Source: a virus. Taken from it: a stretch of 35,744 bases of DNA. Made by a program: the position numbers and the translations under genes. Numbering within the stretch: the first letter of the stretch is position 1; each line of letters starts with the position of its first letter. The stretch lies in the IMG/VR virus record IMGVR_UViG_3300030103_004013, positions 1 to 35,744 of that record. One strand, 5' to 3'. The notes under the pieces are model-generated. The model had not been told where the DNA came from. It ran no database searches and saw nothing but the letters and a program-made list of their open reading frames with translations. This document shows positions 10,027 to 17,941 of this stretch, one piece after another.

Positions 10027-10271
10027 TCCTGCTCCTTTGCAAATACGTACACATTATCTTCAAAATAACTACACCTTTGTACATGAATGGCTTTCATTTT
10101 GTGACCACCATATTCAAAATCACTATCCATAACTATTTTTAATGTGTCTGGAATAGAAATGTGAATGCCTTTTTTATAATCAGCATGTTGCAAAGAATCA
10201 TCTCTGTAACCTTGAGCATAATTTTTATTGTCTTTGTATACTAAGAATGGAGCCCATCGTTCTTTATTCAT
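10023..10271 (-). CDS. Protein of unknown function (82 aa)
   Basis: Starts MNKERWAPFLVYKDNKNYAQ and contains beta-rich segments (GIHISIPDTLKIVMDSDFEY, HVQRCSYFEDNVYVF). A start four codons earlier (10283) is possible; neither has a strong SD, and both overlap the end of the RHH-like gene, so translation is probably coupled. No family recognised. Confidence 0.6.
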   Translation of the reverse strand: MNKERWAPFLVYKDNKNYAQGYRDDSLQHADYKKGIHISIPDTLKIVMDSDFEYGGHKMKAIHVQRCSYFEDNVYVFAKEQE

Positions 10272-10467
10272 TGGCACTACCATTCATTAACTCTTTTTTG
10301 TAATTCTCAACTTTAACTTTGTTTTTCTTCGCTTGATACTCTATATACTCATGCACTAGTTTTGAAATCATTCCTGCTGGAGCTCGAAATTTACTTTTAC
10401 ATAAGCCTCTTAATAGTTTATAATCTTCTATTCGCACAGCAATAGATTTCCATTTAGTCGTGTCCAT
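10264..10467 (-). CDS. Ribbon-helix-helix-like small regulator (67 aa)
   Basis: Starts MDTTKWKSIAVRIEDYKLLR. The pattern of a short strand (KSIAVRI), helix (EDYKLLRGLCKSK), turn and helix (ISKLVHEYIEYQAKK) fits an Arc/CopG-type DNA-binding dimer. The ATG at 10467 with SD AAAGGAC is chosen over an ATG at 10542, which would lie in the promoter. It is first in the leftward small-gene operon and sits next to a divergent promoter pair, so autoregulation of that pair is a reasonable inference. Confidence 0.6.
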   Translation of the reverse strand: MDTTKWKSIAVRIEDYKLLRGLCKSKFRAPAGMISKLVHEYIEYQAKKNKVKVENYKKELMNGSANE

Positions 10468-10501
10468 AATTTGTCCTTTATTTAAAATTAATAATATTGT
10501 T

Positions 10502-10529
10502 AAATTACAGATATTGTGGGATATGTCAA
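10502..10529 (-). promoter_or_regulatory. Promoter for the leftward 10467-7669 genes
   Basis: On the minus strand TTGACA (10524-10529), 16-base spacer, TAATTT (10502-10507). TATCCCACAATATC follows the -35, matching sequence seen beside other promoters here. Confidence 0.6.
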
Positions 10530-10535
10530 GGGATA

Positions 10536-10563
10536 TTGACAAAATCTTTAAAAATTATATTAT
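10536..10563 (+). promoter_or_regulatory. Promoter for the 10580-10723 gene
   Basis: TTGACA (10536-10541), 16-base spacer, TATTAT (10558-10563). It is back-to-back with the leftward promoter; the two -35 boxes form TGTCAA-6 bp-TTGACA. Confidence 0.7.
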
Positions 10564-10579
10564 TATGTAAGGAGATACG

Positions 10580-10723
10580 ATGATTACAAAACTAGAACAA
10601 AAAGTTGCTCTTGAACATCTTTGGGCTCAAAAGTTCAAAGAAAATGGTGCATATACGATTGACATGGTGCCCCTTACTTCTAAGATAGAAGAATTACAAA
10701 GAGAACTTATAGTTACTGATTAA
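10580..10723 (+). CDS. Small protein of unknown function (47 aa)
   Basis: Starts MITKLEQKVALEHLWAQKFK and ends ELQRELIVTD; two helices separated by a GAYTIDMVPL segment. It has a strong SD (TAAGGAG) and its own promoter, and its stop overlaps the convergent end of the polymerase gene by four bases. It is the only + gene between 7.7 and 17.9 kb, which suggests separate, probably early, expression. Confidence 0.7.
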   Translation: MITKLEQKVALEHLWAQKFKENGAYTIDMVPLTSKIEELQRELIVTD

Positions 10724-12588
10724 GTAGCTGAACCAAAATCGTTGCCCAAGGCAACATCTACGACACTTGGAACGTTTAGTTCCACGCAACCCTCCATCTC
10801 TTTGACAATTTTTTCCACATCTTCTTCATGAACATTAAAACATAACTCATCATGTATTTGTAGTAATGGCGTATACCCCAAATGCGAACAAGATACTATC
10901 GCTTGTTTTGTTTGATCTGCCGCAGATCCTTGAATCAATCTATTTAAAGCCTTGTATGTAAAAGCGCGCTTGATATTGTTCGATCCGTATTTAGCACTTG
11001 CATTCTCAAAAGTTTCTGGAGTGTGTATACCAAAATCTTTGGTTTCCCACATGTTAAATCTACATTTGCGACCTAGTTTAGTTCTAATCACACCTTCTTC
11101 ATTGGCTTTTTTCATACAACGATCAGATAGCATCTTAACAAAAGGGGCTCTTCTATTAAACTTACCAATTAAAGCACTAGCTTCATCAAAATTTAAGCCT
11201 AACATATTAGCTAATTTATTCTTACCCATGCCATACATTAAACCCAGTCCAATTGTTTTCGCTTGTTTTCTGTCAATACCCACTAGATCAGCAACAGTTT
11301 GATGAAAATCAGCGTCTGCATTAGCATAGGCCTCAACAAGCTCCTGAGAGCCCTCATAGCCTTCTCCAATACTGGATGCATAATGAACCACTAATCGTGG
11401 TTCTTGTTGCGAGTAATCAAAACTACCCCATTTAAAACCCTCTTCTGGTAGGAATAAACCTCTAATCATGGGTCCAAACTCTTTATTTCTTGCTGGAAGC
11501 TGTTGCAAGTTAGGATTACTCATAGATAATCGACCAGATACAGTGCCTCCTGTGTCAGACCGTAGTTGATTTATCTCTGCATGGATTCTACCTTCGTGTT
11601 CAAATCGCATAATAGAATTTAAAAAAGTATTGTGAAATTTATTAATCTCTCTGGCACTAACTATTAGTTTAGATATTTCGTATTCGCTATTAACTAACCA
11701 ATTTTGAGTGAAGCTAGGTTCTTTTGACTTAGCCGTTTTAGGATATTCTAAGCCTAACTTGTCGTAAGCAAAAGCGATTTGTCGTGCCGCCCAAATATCT
11801 ATATCTTTACCAACAAGCTTTTTTATTCTGTGCAAGATCTCTTTTTCTTTTTCAACAAAATTAACTTTTAATTCTTCTGCTCGTTGTGTGTTTACACGAA
11901 TACCTTTCTGTCGCATTTTAATTAAGATAGGCAATAAAGATTTTTCAAGTTGCCATACTGTGTGAAGATTTTGTTTATATATCTCATGTTTAAATCGTTG
12001 CCACAATAGGTACGTGAGCCGTGCATCTTGTTCTGCATAATATCCTACATGCTCTGCGGGTAATTTCCACATCTCCATTTTTGGATCAACACCATGTGCT
12101 TTTGCAGCTTCCACCAAGTCTGTTTCTGCTTTTAACTCTCCTAGATAATCTTTGGCTAAAGCATTTAATTTATACGTATACCTGTTTTCATCGATCAAAG
12201 CTCCTGCAATCATAGTATCAACAATTTCACCACGCACATCGATACCATATGCTTTTAACCAACCTACATCATACTGAGCGTTGTGAAATATCTTACGACA
12301 AGGTAATCGACATACATCGTGCATATATTTCAAAACTTGTTCTTTAATAAGATTACCACCGCCAAAGTGACCAAATGGATAATAGGCTTGAAAGCCTTCT
12401 GTTGCGACTGCAAAACCTATAATTTCGCCACGGCCTGTAGCCCAACCCGCACCTAGACCCTTATTAATGCCCTCATCTTTTGTTTCTAAATCTATTGCTA
12501 TCTCCTTAGCGTTAGATAAATCATGATAATCAACGGGCGCAGACCAAATATGTTTTTTAAAATTAAATGTCAGTTGAAGACTTGTCAT
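10720..12588 (-). CDS. polA: Family A DNA polymerase with 3'-5' exonuclease (622 aa)
   Basis: Replicative polymerase. Exonuclease motifs: D33-L-E35, FHNAQYD (D107), YAEQD (Y184/D188). Polymerase motif A SFDYSQQEPRL (D391), motif B RKQAKTIGLGLMYG (R440, K444, Y452) and motif C IHDELCFN (H579, D580, E581) are all present. The position matching E. coli Phe762 is Leu448. The length is normal for a phage Exo-Pol protein with no 5' nuclease domain, and no DnaJ-like cysteine insert is seen. There is no clear SD; the start overlaps a 32-aa ORF. It is followed convergently by the 10580-10723 gene. Confidence 0.95.
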   Translation of the reverse strand: MTSLQLTFNFKKHIWSAPVDYHDLSNAKEIAIDLETKDEGINKGLGAGWATGRGEIIGFAVATEGFQAYYPFGHFGGGNLIKEQVLKYMHDVCRLPCRKIFHNAQYDVGWLKAYGIDVRGEIVDTMIAGALIDENRYTYKLNALAKDYLGELKAETDLVEAAKAHGVDPKMEMWKLPAEHVGYYAEQDARLTYLLWQRFKHEIYKQNLHTVWQLEKSLLPILIKMRQKGIRVNTQRAEELKVNFVEKEKEILHRIKKLVGKDIDIWAARQIAFAYDKLGLEYPKTAKSKEPSFTQNWLVNSEYEISKLIVSAREINKFHNTFLNSIMRFEHEGRIHAEINQLRSDTGGTVSGRLSMSNPNLQQLPARNKEFGPMIRGLFLPEEGFKWGSFDYSQQEPRLVVHYASSIGEGYEGSQELVEAYANADADFHQTVADLVGIDRKQAKTIGLGLMYGMGKNKLANMLGLNFDEASALIGKFNRRAPFVKMLSDRCMKKANEEGVIRTKLGRKCRFNMWETKDFGIHTPETFENASAKYGSNNIKRAFTYKALNRLIQGSAADQTKQAIVSCSHLGYTPLLQIHDELCFNVHEEDVEKIVKEMEGCVELNVPSVVDVALGNDFGSAT

Positions 12589-12661
12589 TTTTTATTTTCT
12601 TATAGATATTAGGATCATATCCACCAAGATTAAATTTTCTTTTATATTGTTTCTTTTTCAT
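12563..12661 (-). CDS. Lysine-rich 32-aa ORF overlapping the polymerase start
   Basis: Encodes MKKKQYKRKFNLGGYDPNIY and then KKIKNDKSSTDI. It overlaps the upstream gene by 20 bases and the polymerase start by 26. Its SD is weak (GAGA). As the polymerase has no SD of its own, translation of this ORF could deliver ribosomes to it. It may be a real basic peptide or only a coupling ORF. Confidence 0.4.
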   Translation of the reverse strand: MKKKQYKRKFNLGGYDPNIYKKIKNDKSSTDI

Positions 12662-12860
12662 AGTCTCGTTCTATAATCATATCAATGTAATGTTTTGCTT
12701 TTTCTAAATCCTCTCGTCCATTCTTACCTCTGTGTCTACAAATATATTTTATCACATTACCCTCAGCAAATAAAATCTTGTTCTCATTAATAAATTGTGA
12801 AGGTTGTATTGAAAACTGTGTGTAATACTGGCCCCCGCGTTTCCATAAATCTTTAACCAT
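12642..12860 (-). CDS. DUF3310-type protein (72 aa)
   Basis: The segment IQPSQFINENKILFAEGNVI, KYICRHRGKNGREDLEKAKHYI fits the DUF3310 family, small phage proteins often called nucleotide-kinase-like, with no proven activity. SD AAGGAGG is ten bases before the ATG at 12860. The helical C-terminus is typical. It lies between a likely oxygenase and the polymerase, as is common in phage replication modules. Confidence 0.75.
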   Translation of the reverse strand: MVKDLWKRGGQYYTQFSIQPSQFINENKILFAEGNVIKYICRHRGKNGREDLEKAKHYIDMIIERDYEKETI

Positions 12861-13356
12861 TAATATAATCCTCCTTTATCTCATTTAATAGGTCTGCATA
12901 AGATAGTTTGTTTTTATCTTCTTCAAACTCAATTGTTAGCATTAAACGTAAACCATCATAATTTACGACCATATGGTCTTTTTGATTGTTAAATATAAAT
13001 CTGCTACCAGGATAGTATTGCAATTCTACCACACTGTGACTTACATCAGAGTATCCTCTAAAAAAAGTATAAGACGTATTCGGTGTTGCAATCATAGAAT
13101 TTATACAAACACCTCTTTTTGTATCACAATGCCAATTGTAGATAGTTTTGTTTTCCATGCGTAATACACCTGCTTTATATTTGTGTCGTGTGTATAACCA
13201 ATTGTAAAACTCATCTTCAAATAGAATGTCATTTTCAACTGGACAGGCTGTGAAATTATAATATTTTACCCACTCGGTTTCTGGGTTCCAGACTTTATCA
13301 TAAAGCCTGGGGCTAAAAAATTGACCTACGGGTAGTTCTTCAAAGTATGGACTCAT
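12853..13356 (-). CDS. 2-oxoglutarate/Fe(II) oxygenase-like protein (167 aa)
   Basis: Jelly-roll pattern with H76-C-D78 (NWHCDTKRG), a distal H128 (NNQKDHMVVN) and R137 (GLRLMLTIEF), the 2-His-1-carboxylate facial triad plus the Arg that holds 2-oxoglutarate. Such proteins are frequent in marine phages; the substrate is unknown. ATGA overlap with the helicase and SD CAGGAG support the start. It is shorter than many prolyl-hydroxylase-like enzymes, so a cupin fold of other function is possible. Confidence 0.65.
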   Translation of the reverse strand: MSPYFEELPVGQFFSPRLYDKVWNPETEWVKYYNFTACPVENDILFEDEFYNWLYTRHKYKAGVLRMENKTIYNWHCDTKRGVCINSMIATPNTSYTFFRGYSDVSHSVVELQYYPGSRFIFNNQKDHMVVNYDGLRLMLTIEFEEDKNKLSYADLLNEIKEDYING

Positions 13357-14975
13357 GTTTTCTCCTGTAAATACATTAGATAATCCATCCCTATGGGATA
13401 ATTATATTTATAATCTGTGGATAAGATATGTAAAGTGTTTTTTGCTCTTGTAACCCCTGTATAATATACCCTTTTCTCATCTGACTTCTCTTCTTTTGTT
13501 TTGTGAGAGAACGAAGCGGGCCAATTAGTTTTGGAATATAGTAAAACATTATTTGCTTCACCACCCTTAACAGAGTGTATAGTATCTATAATAATTTTAG
13601 GATCTTGATTTAATTTTGCTTGACCATACTTCTTTAAAATCAACACGAAATAAGCTGTTTGCCTTGGGGTGAAATTTCTTTTCAATACACTCCACCAAGG
13701 TTGATTATACTGATCATCATTCAAGTCAAGTCCCGCCCACTCTTTTAATTGTTTAAAATTAAATGTTTGTGTCTCTGGTATATTTTGCCAAAATTTTGGT
13801 GTTCTAAAGTCATAGTCTGTTAAATCTCTAAGATAACGATACATATTCTCTGCGGCATCGCGTGTTATTGTCTTACCATTAGAAACAGCAGTCCATGACT
13901 TAATTGCTTGCCATTGTTTGGAGTCAAAAGATTTATTACCTTTGTTGTCTGAAAAATAAAGACCAGAACTTTTTGCGGCCATTTTGAGTTCTGTTACACT
14001 AGAATGCACACGACCTAATATATACCAAGTGCCTTCACATTGATCAAAGGGTACTTCATTAAAATTTAAATATCTTTTGATGTAACTATCTTTTTCTGTG
14101 TGCACATAATCTTTGTCAACACTATCAAAAATACCACGTCTAATAATTTGTGAAAACTTGTAAATCTCCTTACCAAAACGTCTCGTTTGTCGCAGTACAA
14201 CCTCCCTACCAGGAAAGTAAGTCGTAAAATATTTTGGATCTGCGCCATTCCATTTGTAAATACCTTGATCATCATCTCCTGCTAGATAAATACGTTTAAC
14301 CTTATCTACCATTTTGTAGATTACTGACCACTGCAAAGGTGTAAAATCTTGAGCTTCATCTAATATTAATACCTCTAACGGAGGAAACTCAACCTCATCA
14401 ATAGCTCTTTCAATCATATCTGTAAAATCAATAAATGAATTTTTCTTATAGTGTTCATATGTATCTATCTTTCGTAAAAATATATCCAGATTATCTTTTT
14501 TATAACTCTCTTGTTTGTAAACAAGTTTAGGATCTTGCATCATATTTCTGGCTTTATCGTAAATACCTAAAGACCAATCTTTGTAAAGAAAGCCATCATC
14601 TGATAATCGTTTGTCCGATGTTTTAATTATCTTTGTCTGTAAAGCAAAATCTAACATACAGTTTTTTGGATCAAATACTTCTTCTTCAAAATATCTTCGA
14701 CAATATTTATGCAAAGTTTTAAACCTTTGAAAGTCATCCATATCATACTGAGGGAAAGCTGATAAAGCACGGTCTCTAGCGGTGTCAACTGCTTTGTTTG
14801 TAAATGAGATAAACGCTATATCTTTTGGGTGAACACCGATACGTAGGTATTTTTTCAAAACTCTTTCAATTAAAGTATATGTCTTACCTGTACCAGGTGG
14901 CCCAAATATTTTAATTGTTTTTTTGTTCAGACTCTTTTGCTTGTGAAGTCCTGAATTTATCATGGTAGTCTTCAT
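13353..14975 (-). CDS. UvrD/Rep-like SF1 DNA helicase (540 aa)
   Basis: ATP-driven helicase, probably replicative or recombinational. Walker A GPPGTGKT (25-32), motif Ia FISFTNKAV, DEAQ box (206-209), motif III LAGDDDQGIYKW, motif IV LRQTRRF, motif V IDTIHSVKGGEA and motif VI YYTGVTRAKNTL are all visible. The start is uncertain: ATGs at 14975 and 14963 both overlap the primase end (by 65 and 53 bases) and lack a clear SD. The reading frame is intact and of normal length for a compact phage SF1A helicase. Confidence 0.9.
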   Translation of the reverse strand: MKTTMINSGLHKQKSLNKKTIKIFGPPGTGKTYTLIERVLKKYLRIGVHPKDIAFISFTNKAVDTARDRALSAFPQYDMDDFQRFKTLHKYCRRYFEEEVFDPKNCMLDFALQTKIIKTSDKRLSDDGFLYKDWSLGIYDKARNMMQDPKLVYKQESYKKDNLDIFLRKIDTYEHYKKNSFIDFTDMIERAIDEVEFPPLEVLILDEAQDFTPLQWSVIYKMVDKVKRIYLAGDDDQGIYKWNGADPKYFTTYFPGREVVLRQTRRFGKEIYKFSQIIRRGIFDSVDKDYVHTEKDSYIKRYLNFNEVPFDQCEGTWYILGRVHSSVTELKMAAKSSGLYFSDNKGNKSFDSKQWQAIKSWTAVSNGKTITRDAAENMYRYLRDLTDYDFRTPKFWQNIPETQTFNFKQLKEWAGLDLNDDQYNQPWWSVLKRNFTPRQTAYFVLILKKYGQAKLNQDPKIIIDTIHSVKGGEANNVLLYSKTNWPASFSHKTKEEKSDEKRVYYTGVTRAKNTLHILSTDYKYNYPIGMDYLMYLQEKT

Positions 14976-16494
14976 CCATTTCAGATTTATCGTTTTTATT
15001 AATTGGCTTTCTAATACTTTGATGGTTTACAAACTCAGGCATTTCAACATACCAAACATTTTTCTCACCCTCTTTATAATCTGTTCGTTTACATTTTAAC
15101 ATACGTAATGCATCAGCAGTAGTAGTAAAGGTTCGTGATGCGTGTTTCTTGAGAAACTTATCAAGGGTAAGTTTTTTAAAATAACATATATTTGATTTAG
15201 AATCTAAAACTACATAGCCATCTTTTAATTTGTCAAACTTATCTTGTTCTATATGTGATTCAAAAAAATCTTTAAGTACAGAGTATCGCTCCTCTTCAAC
15301 TGTATCTGTATACAAATGGTCTGTAGATTCTTCTGCTTTTTCAACAATATTCTTCATTAATAACTCAAATGGGTCTGGACCTTTTCGTGCCTTTGGTAAG
15401 GTCAACCAATAAACTCTGTTTCTTAATAATCTCACTCTAAAAGATTTTTCATCCTTCATATCTTCTGGTGTTACTGTAATTCTGGAACCTTTAAAATCAA
15501 ACTCATACCACACACTTTTAGTATCTTGTATATACGTGATATTTTCAAAAGCTTCTACGATCTCTGGCACCGCTTCTCCTATGCCTAATCTTCTTGTCTT
15601 ACATAACTCTTTATTACAAATAGGGCCATATTCTGGATGTTTTGGAGGGCATTGAAATTGATAACCGCCTTTGTGCACAGATTTAGATAATTGAATTACT
15701 TCATTTCTTGGCAAAGGTTGTGTGAATATTTGATTGTTTCTTTGTAAAGCAATTTCTTCTATTTGTTGTGTGCTTAATGAATTGTTTTTTTTCATCTCTA
15801 AAACTAAAACATTAAATAAAAAATTATTTCTATTGTTACCAGACCACCCTTCCTGAATAAGTTTCTGTACACATGGAGGGTAGTGTTTCCATTCGCTTTC
15901 TGCCTGATACTCTTGAACTTTTAAATTAAAAAAATCTGTTGGTTTAATCTTTTTTTCATTGGCTAGTGTTATAAAACGACCAACCATGATAGGTGTATTG
16001 TTTTCATCAAAGGCAAACTCCATTGATGCATTCATATTGTGATAAGGCATATTGACTGCCTTGTTGCAAGGAAATATTTCTTGCGCTAAAAAATATTCTT
16101 CATTTATCTCAGCTAATTTTGTAGTAACTTTTTTTATATCTGCGGGCTCTGCAAAGAATACAAAAATATGCAGACCGCCAGATTTAGACTTGACAGGCAC
16201 AAAAGGTAGAGAATACTTTTTAATAATCTCAACATACTTCTTTTCTGAATAGTCCTTATAATTGTTAGGGTCTACATCAATACATCCCCACCAACAATTA
16301 TTGTCTATTTCTGGTCTAAGGCCTAGTCTAATTTTACCTTCTAAATGTTGTTTCCAAACTTCTTCCGTTACAGGTTCGTGAACAGTCACATAGTTGGCTT
16401 GTCGCTTACCCCTCTCATCGTCCTCTCCCGTGAGAGAGGACTTGAGATAACGGGAGTCATCGCCTTGAAACAACGACAACAACTCCTTTTGCAT
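14911..16494 (-). CDS. Archaeo-eukaryotic-type primase (527 aa)
   Basis: Makes primers for replication. The N-terminal domain has WGCIDVDPNNY (D73, D75) and VPVKSKSGGLHIFVFF (S105, G107, H109), the DxD and sxGxH motifs of the AEP superfamily. A Cys/His-rich stretch (CPPKHPEYGPICNKELC) follows at about residues 286-302, then a C-terminal region without a recognised helicase motif. It lies between the SSB-like gene and the helicase. No SD is seen; the ATG at 16494 is four bases after the previous stop. Confidence 0.8.
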   Translation of the reverse strand: MQKELLSLFQGDDSRYLKSSLTGEDDERGKRQANYVTVHEPVTEEVWKQHLEGKIRLGLRPEIDNNCWWGCIDVDPNNYKDYSEKKYVEIIKKYSLPFVPVKSKSGGLHIFVFFAEPADIKKVTTKLAEINEEYFLAQEIFPCNKAVNMPYHNMNASMEFAFDENNTPIMVGRFITLANEKKIKPTDFFNLKVQEYQAESEWKHYPPCVQKLIQEGWSGNNRNNFLFNVLVLEMKKNNSLSTQQIEEIALQRNNQIFTQPLPRNEVIQLSKSVHKGGYQFQCPPKHPEYGPICNKELCKTRRLGIGEAVPEIVEAFENITYIQDTKSVWYEFDFKGSRITVTPEDMKDEKSFRVRLLRNRVYWLTLPKARKGPDPFELLMKNIVEKAEESTDHLYTDTVEEERYSVLKDFFESHIEQDKFDKLKDGYVVLDSKSNICYFKKLTLDKFLKKHASRTFTTTADALRMLKCKRTDYKEGEKNVWYVEMPEFVNHQSIRKPINKNDKSEMDEDYHDKFRTSQAKESEQKNN

Positions 16495-16497
16495 GAC

Positions 16498-17286
16498 TTA
16501 AAAAGGAACGTCTTCTTTTATTGTTTTATTTTTATCTTCAGCAAATTCTACTTTACCAAAAATATCAGACTCTTTAGCGCCCTCATAGAAACCTTTTGTA
16601 ATTTCTAAAGCACCACTATCCTCTGGTTTGTCTAAAAATTTAACGAATTCAACAACCCATCCAAACCAATTATTACCACCACCAGACTCTTTGGTTGTAG
16701 TTAATTTATAAACACTAGCCCAAGATGGAGGGATAAAGTATCCATTCTTACCTTTTAACCTTTTGGATTGCATCATAGAATTCCAAAGCTTGGATTTCTT
16801 TTTTTGCGTTGATTTCATAGTAATTAAAGCACTTTCAATAGGGTTAAAGTTTTTATCCAGAATGTATACAAAGTGGTTACCTGTATCTTCAACATAATGT
16901 CCATTTTCTAAACGATCTTTACCATCGTCTGCTCTATTGGTTTTATTCATTACAGATTGATCAGTGTGTATTTGAATAGGTCTGCCTGGACTATCACCAC
17001 GGTCAGCCCATTCATTAAAAGTATTTATGAAAAGGCAAGGGACAACATAAACACCCTCTTTACTTTTATAAAGAGAACCTGTTACTTCATTGTAAATATC
17101 TCCTTGTTTTGCTTTTTCATTATACTTTCCGTCACTTTCATCAAGAACGGGTGAATTAGCATAAAGTATTTTTAGTATAGGTAATTTTGTATCACGAGCC
17201 GTGATGTTTTCTGTACCTTGACCAGAAAATTCTTCCAGATTTGTAAGAGTAGGAAGTGACTCTTGTTTTTTTGCGACTTCATTCAT
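16498..17286 (-). CDS. Probable single-stranded DNA-binding protein (262 aa)
   Basis: The C-terminus is KTIKEDVPF, closely like the acidic -DDIPF tip of bacterial SSB that recruits partners. The body is beta-rich with many aromatic residues (WFGWVVEFVKF, FVYILDKNF). Position next to the primase fits. The sequence does not show a textbook OB-fold, so this is an inference from the tail and context. SD AAGGAG precedes the ATG at 17286. It might instead be an annealing protein. Confidence 0.55.
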   Translation of the reverse strand: MNEVAKKQESLPTLTNLEEFSGQGTENITARDTKLPILKILYANSPVLDESDGKYNEKAKQGDIYNEVTGSLYKSKEGVYVVPCLFINTFNEWADRGDSPGRPIQIHTDQSVMNKTNRADDGKDRLENGHYVEDTGNHFVYILDKNFNPIESALITMKSTQKKKSKLWNSMMQSKRLKGKNGYFIPPSWASVYKLTTTKESGGGNNWFGWVVEFVKFLDKPEDSGALEITKGFYEGAKESDIFGKVEFAEDKNKTIKEDVPF

Positions 17287-17291
17287 GTTTA

Positions 17292-17837
17292 TTACTCCTT
17301 GGTTTTAATAGTCGTTTTGTTTGATATATATACCCCAAATAAATCCATAGGAACATTTTGACCATTTTGAATTGCTTCTTTAACAAAAGCTTTCAAGGTC
17401 TGTGGTTCTACTTTTTTCTTTTGAGATACGTTGTGTCCTTTACTTTTTAAATCTTCAACAAGTGAATTAGCTATATTGTCTTCTGATTTTCCAAAGTTTA
17501 AAGACACAGTGTTTTTAATTAAATCCCCGTAACCATTACCTGTAAGCCATTGAAAAGCTTCATCAGTTTTGGAGACAGGAATTTTAGCGGCATAAAAAGG
17601 TTTAATAGAAACAGATGAACCATCTGCTAATTTAAACTCTGATACGCCAGCTTCTTGCATAAGGTTTGGAATCTCTTGTTCAGAAAGCATGCGAATTTCA
17701 TCGTTCTTACTTTTTAAGTTTTCCTCGATTCGTCTCGCTTGTTCCTGAAGATCCAATAACCTATTGCAAAGTTCAGATATGCTTTTAACCTTATCTGTAT
17801 CCACATTTATGAGCGTGGATTCTTGCTCTAAGTCCAT
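17292..17837 (-). CDS. Conserved phage protein with coiled-coil N-terminus (181 aa)
   Basis: Residues about 17-58 are predicted coiled coil (ELCNRLLDLQEQARRIEENL), followed by FKLADGSSVSIKPFYAAKI, FQWLTGNGYGDLIK and a C-terminal PQTLKAFVKEAIQNG, PMDLFGVYISN segment. I know this C-terminal layout from many phages, always near replication genes, with no assigned function. A strong SD (AAAGGGAGG) and its own promoter make it the first gene of the leftward replication operon. Confidence 0.7.
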   Translation of the reverse strand: MDLEQESTLINVDTDKVKSISELCNRLLDLQEQARRIEENLKSKNDEIRMLSEQEIPNLMQEAGVSEFKLADGSSVSIKPFYAAKIPVSKTDEAFQWLTGNGYGDLIKNTVSLNFGKSEDNIANSLVEDLKSKGHNVSQKKKVEPQTLKAFVKEAIQNGQNVPMDLFGVYISNKTTIKTKE

Positions 17838-17884
17838 AAGGACCTCCCTTTAGTTACAGTTCATTTTAGTATGAACATTTTTTG

Positions 17885-17913
17885 AAATTAATTTTTTTTA
17901 TTTGTAAAGTCAA
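17885..17913 (-). promoter_or_regulatory. Promoter for the leftward replication operon
   Basis: On the minus strand TTGACT (17908-17913), 17-base spacer, TAATTT (17885-17890), with the gene start at 17837. The -35 differs from consensus by one base. Confidence 0.5.
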
Positions 17914-17941
17914 GAAAAAAAGTTAAGATATTGATATTATT

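Noticed and set aside
10468-10542. 25-residue extension of the RHH-like protein
   Set aside because: It would start inside the leftward promoter; the ATG at 10467 has a proper SD.
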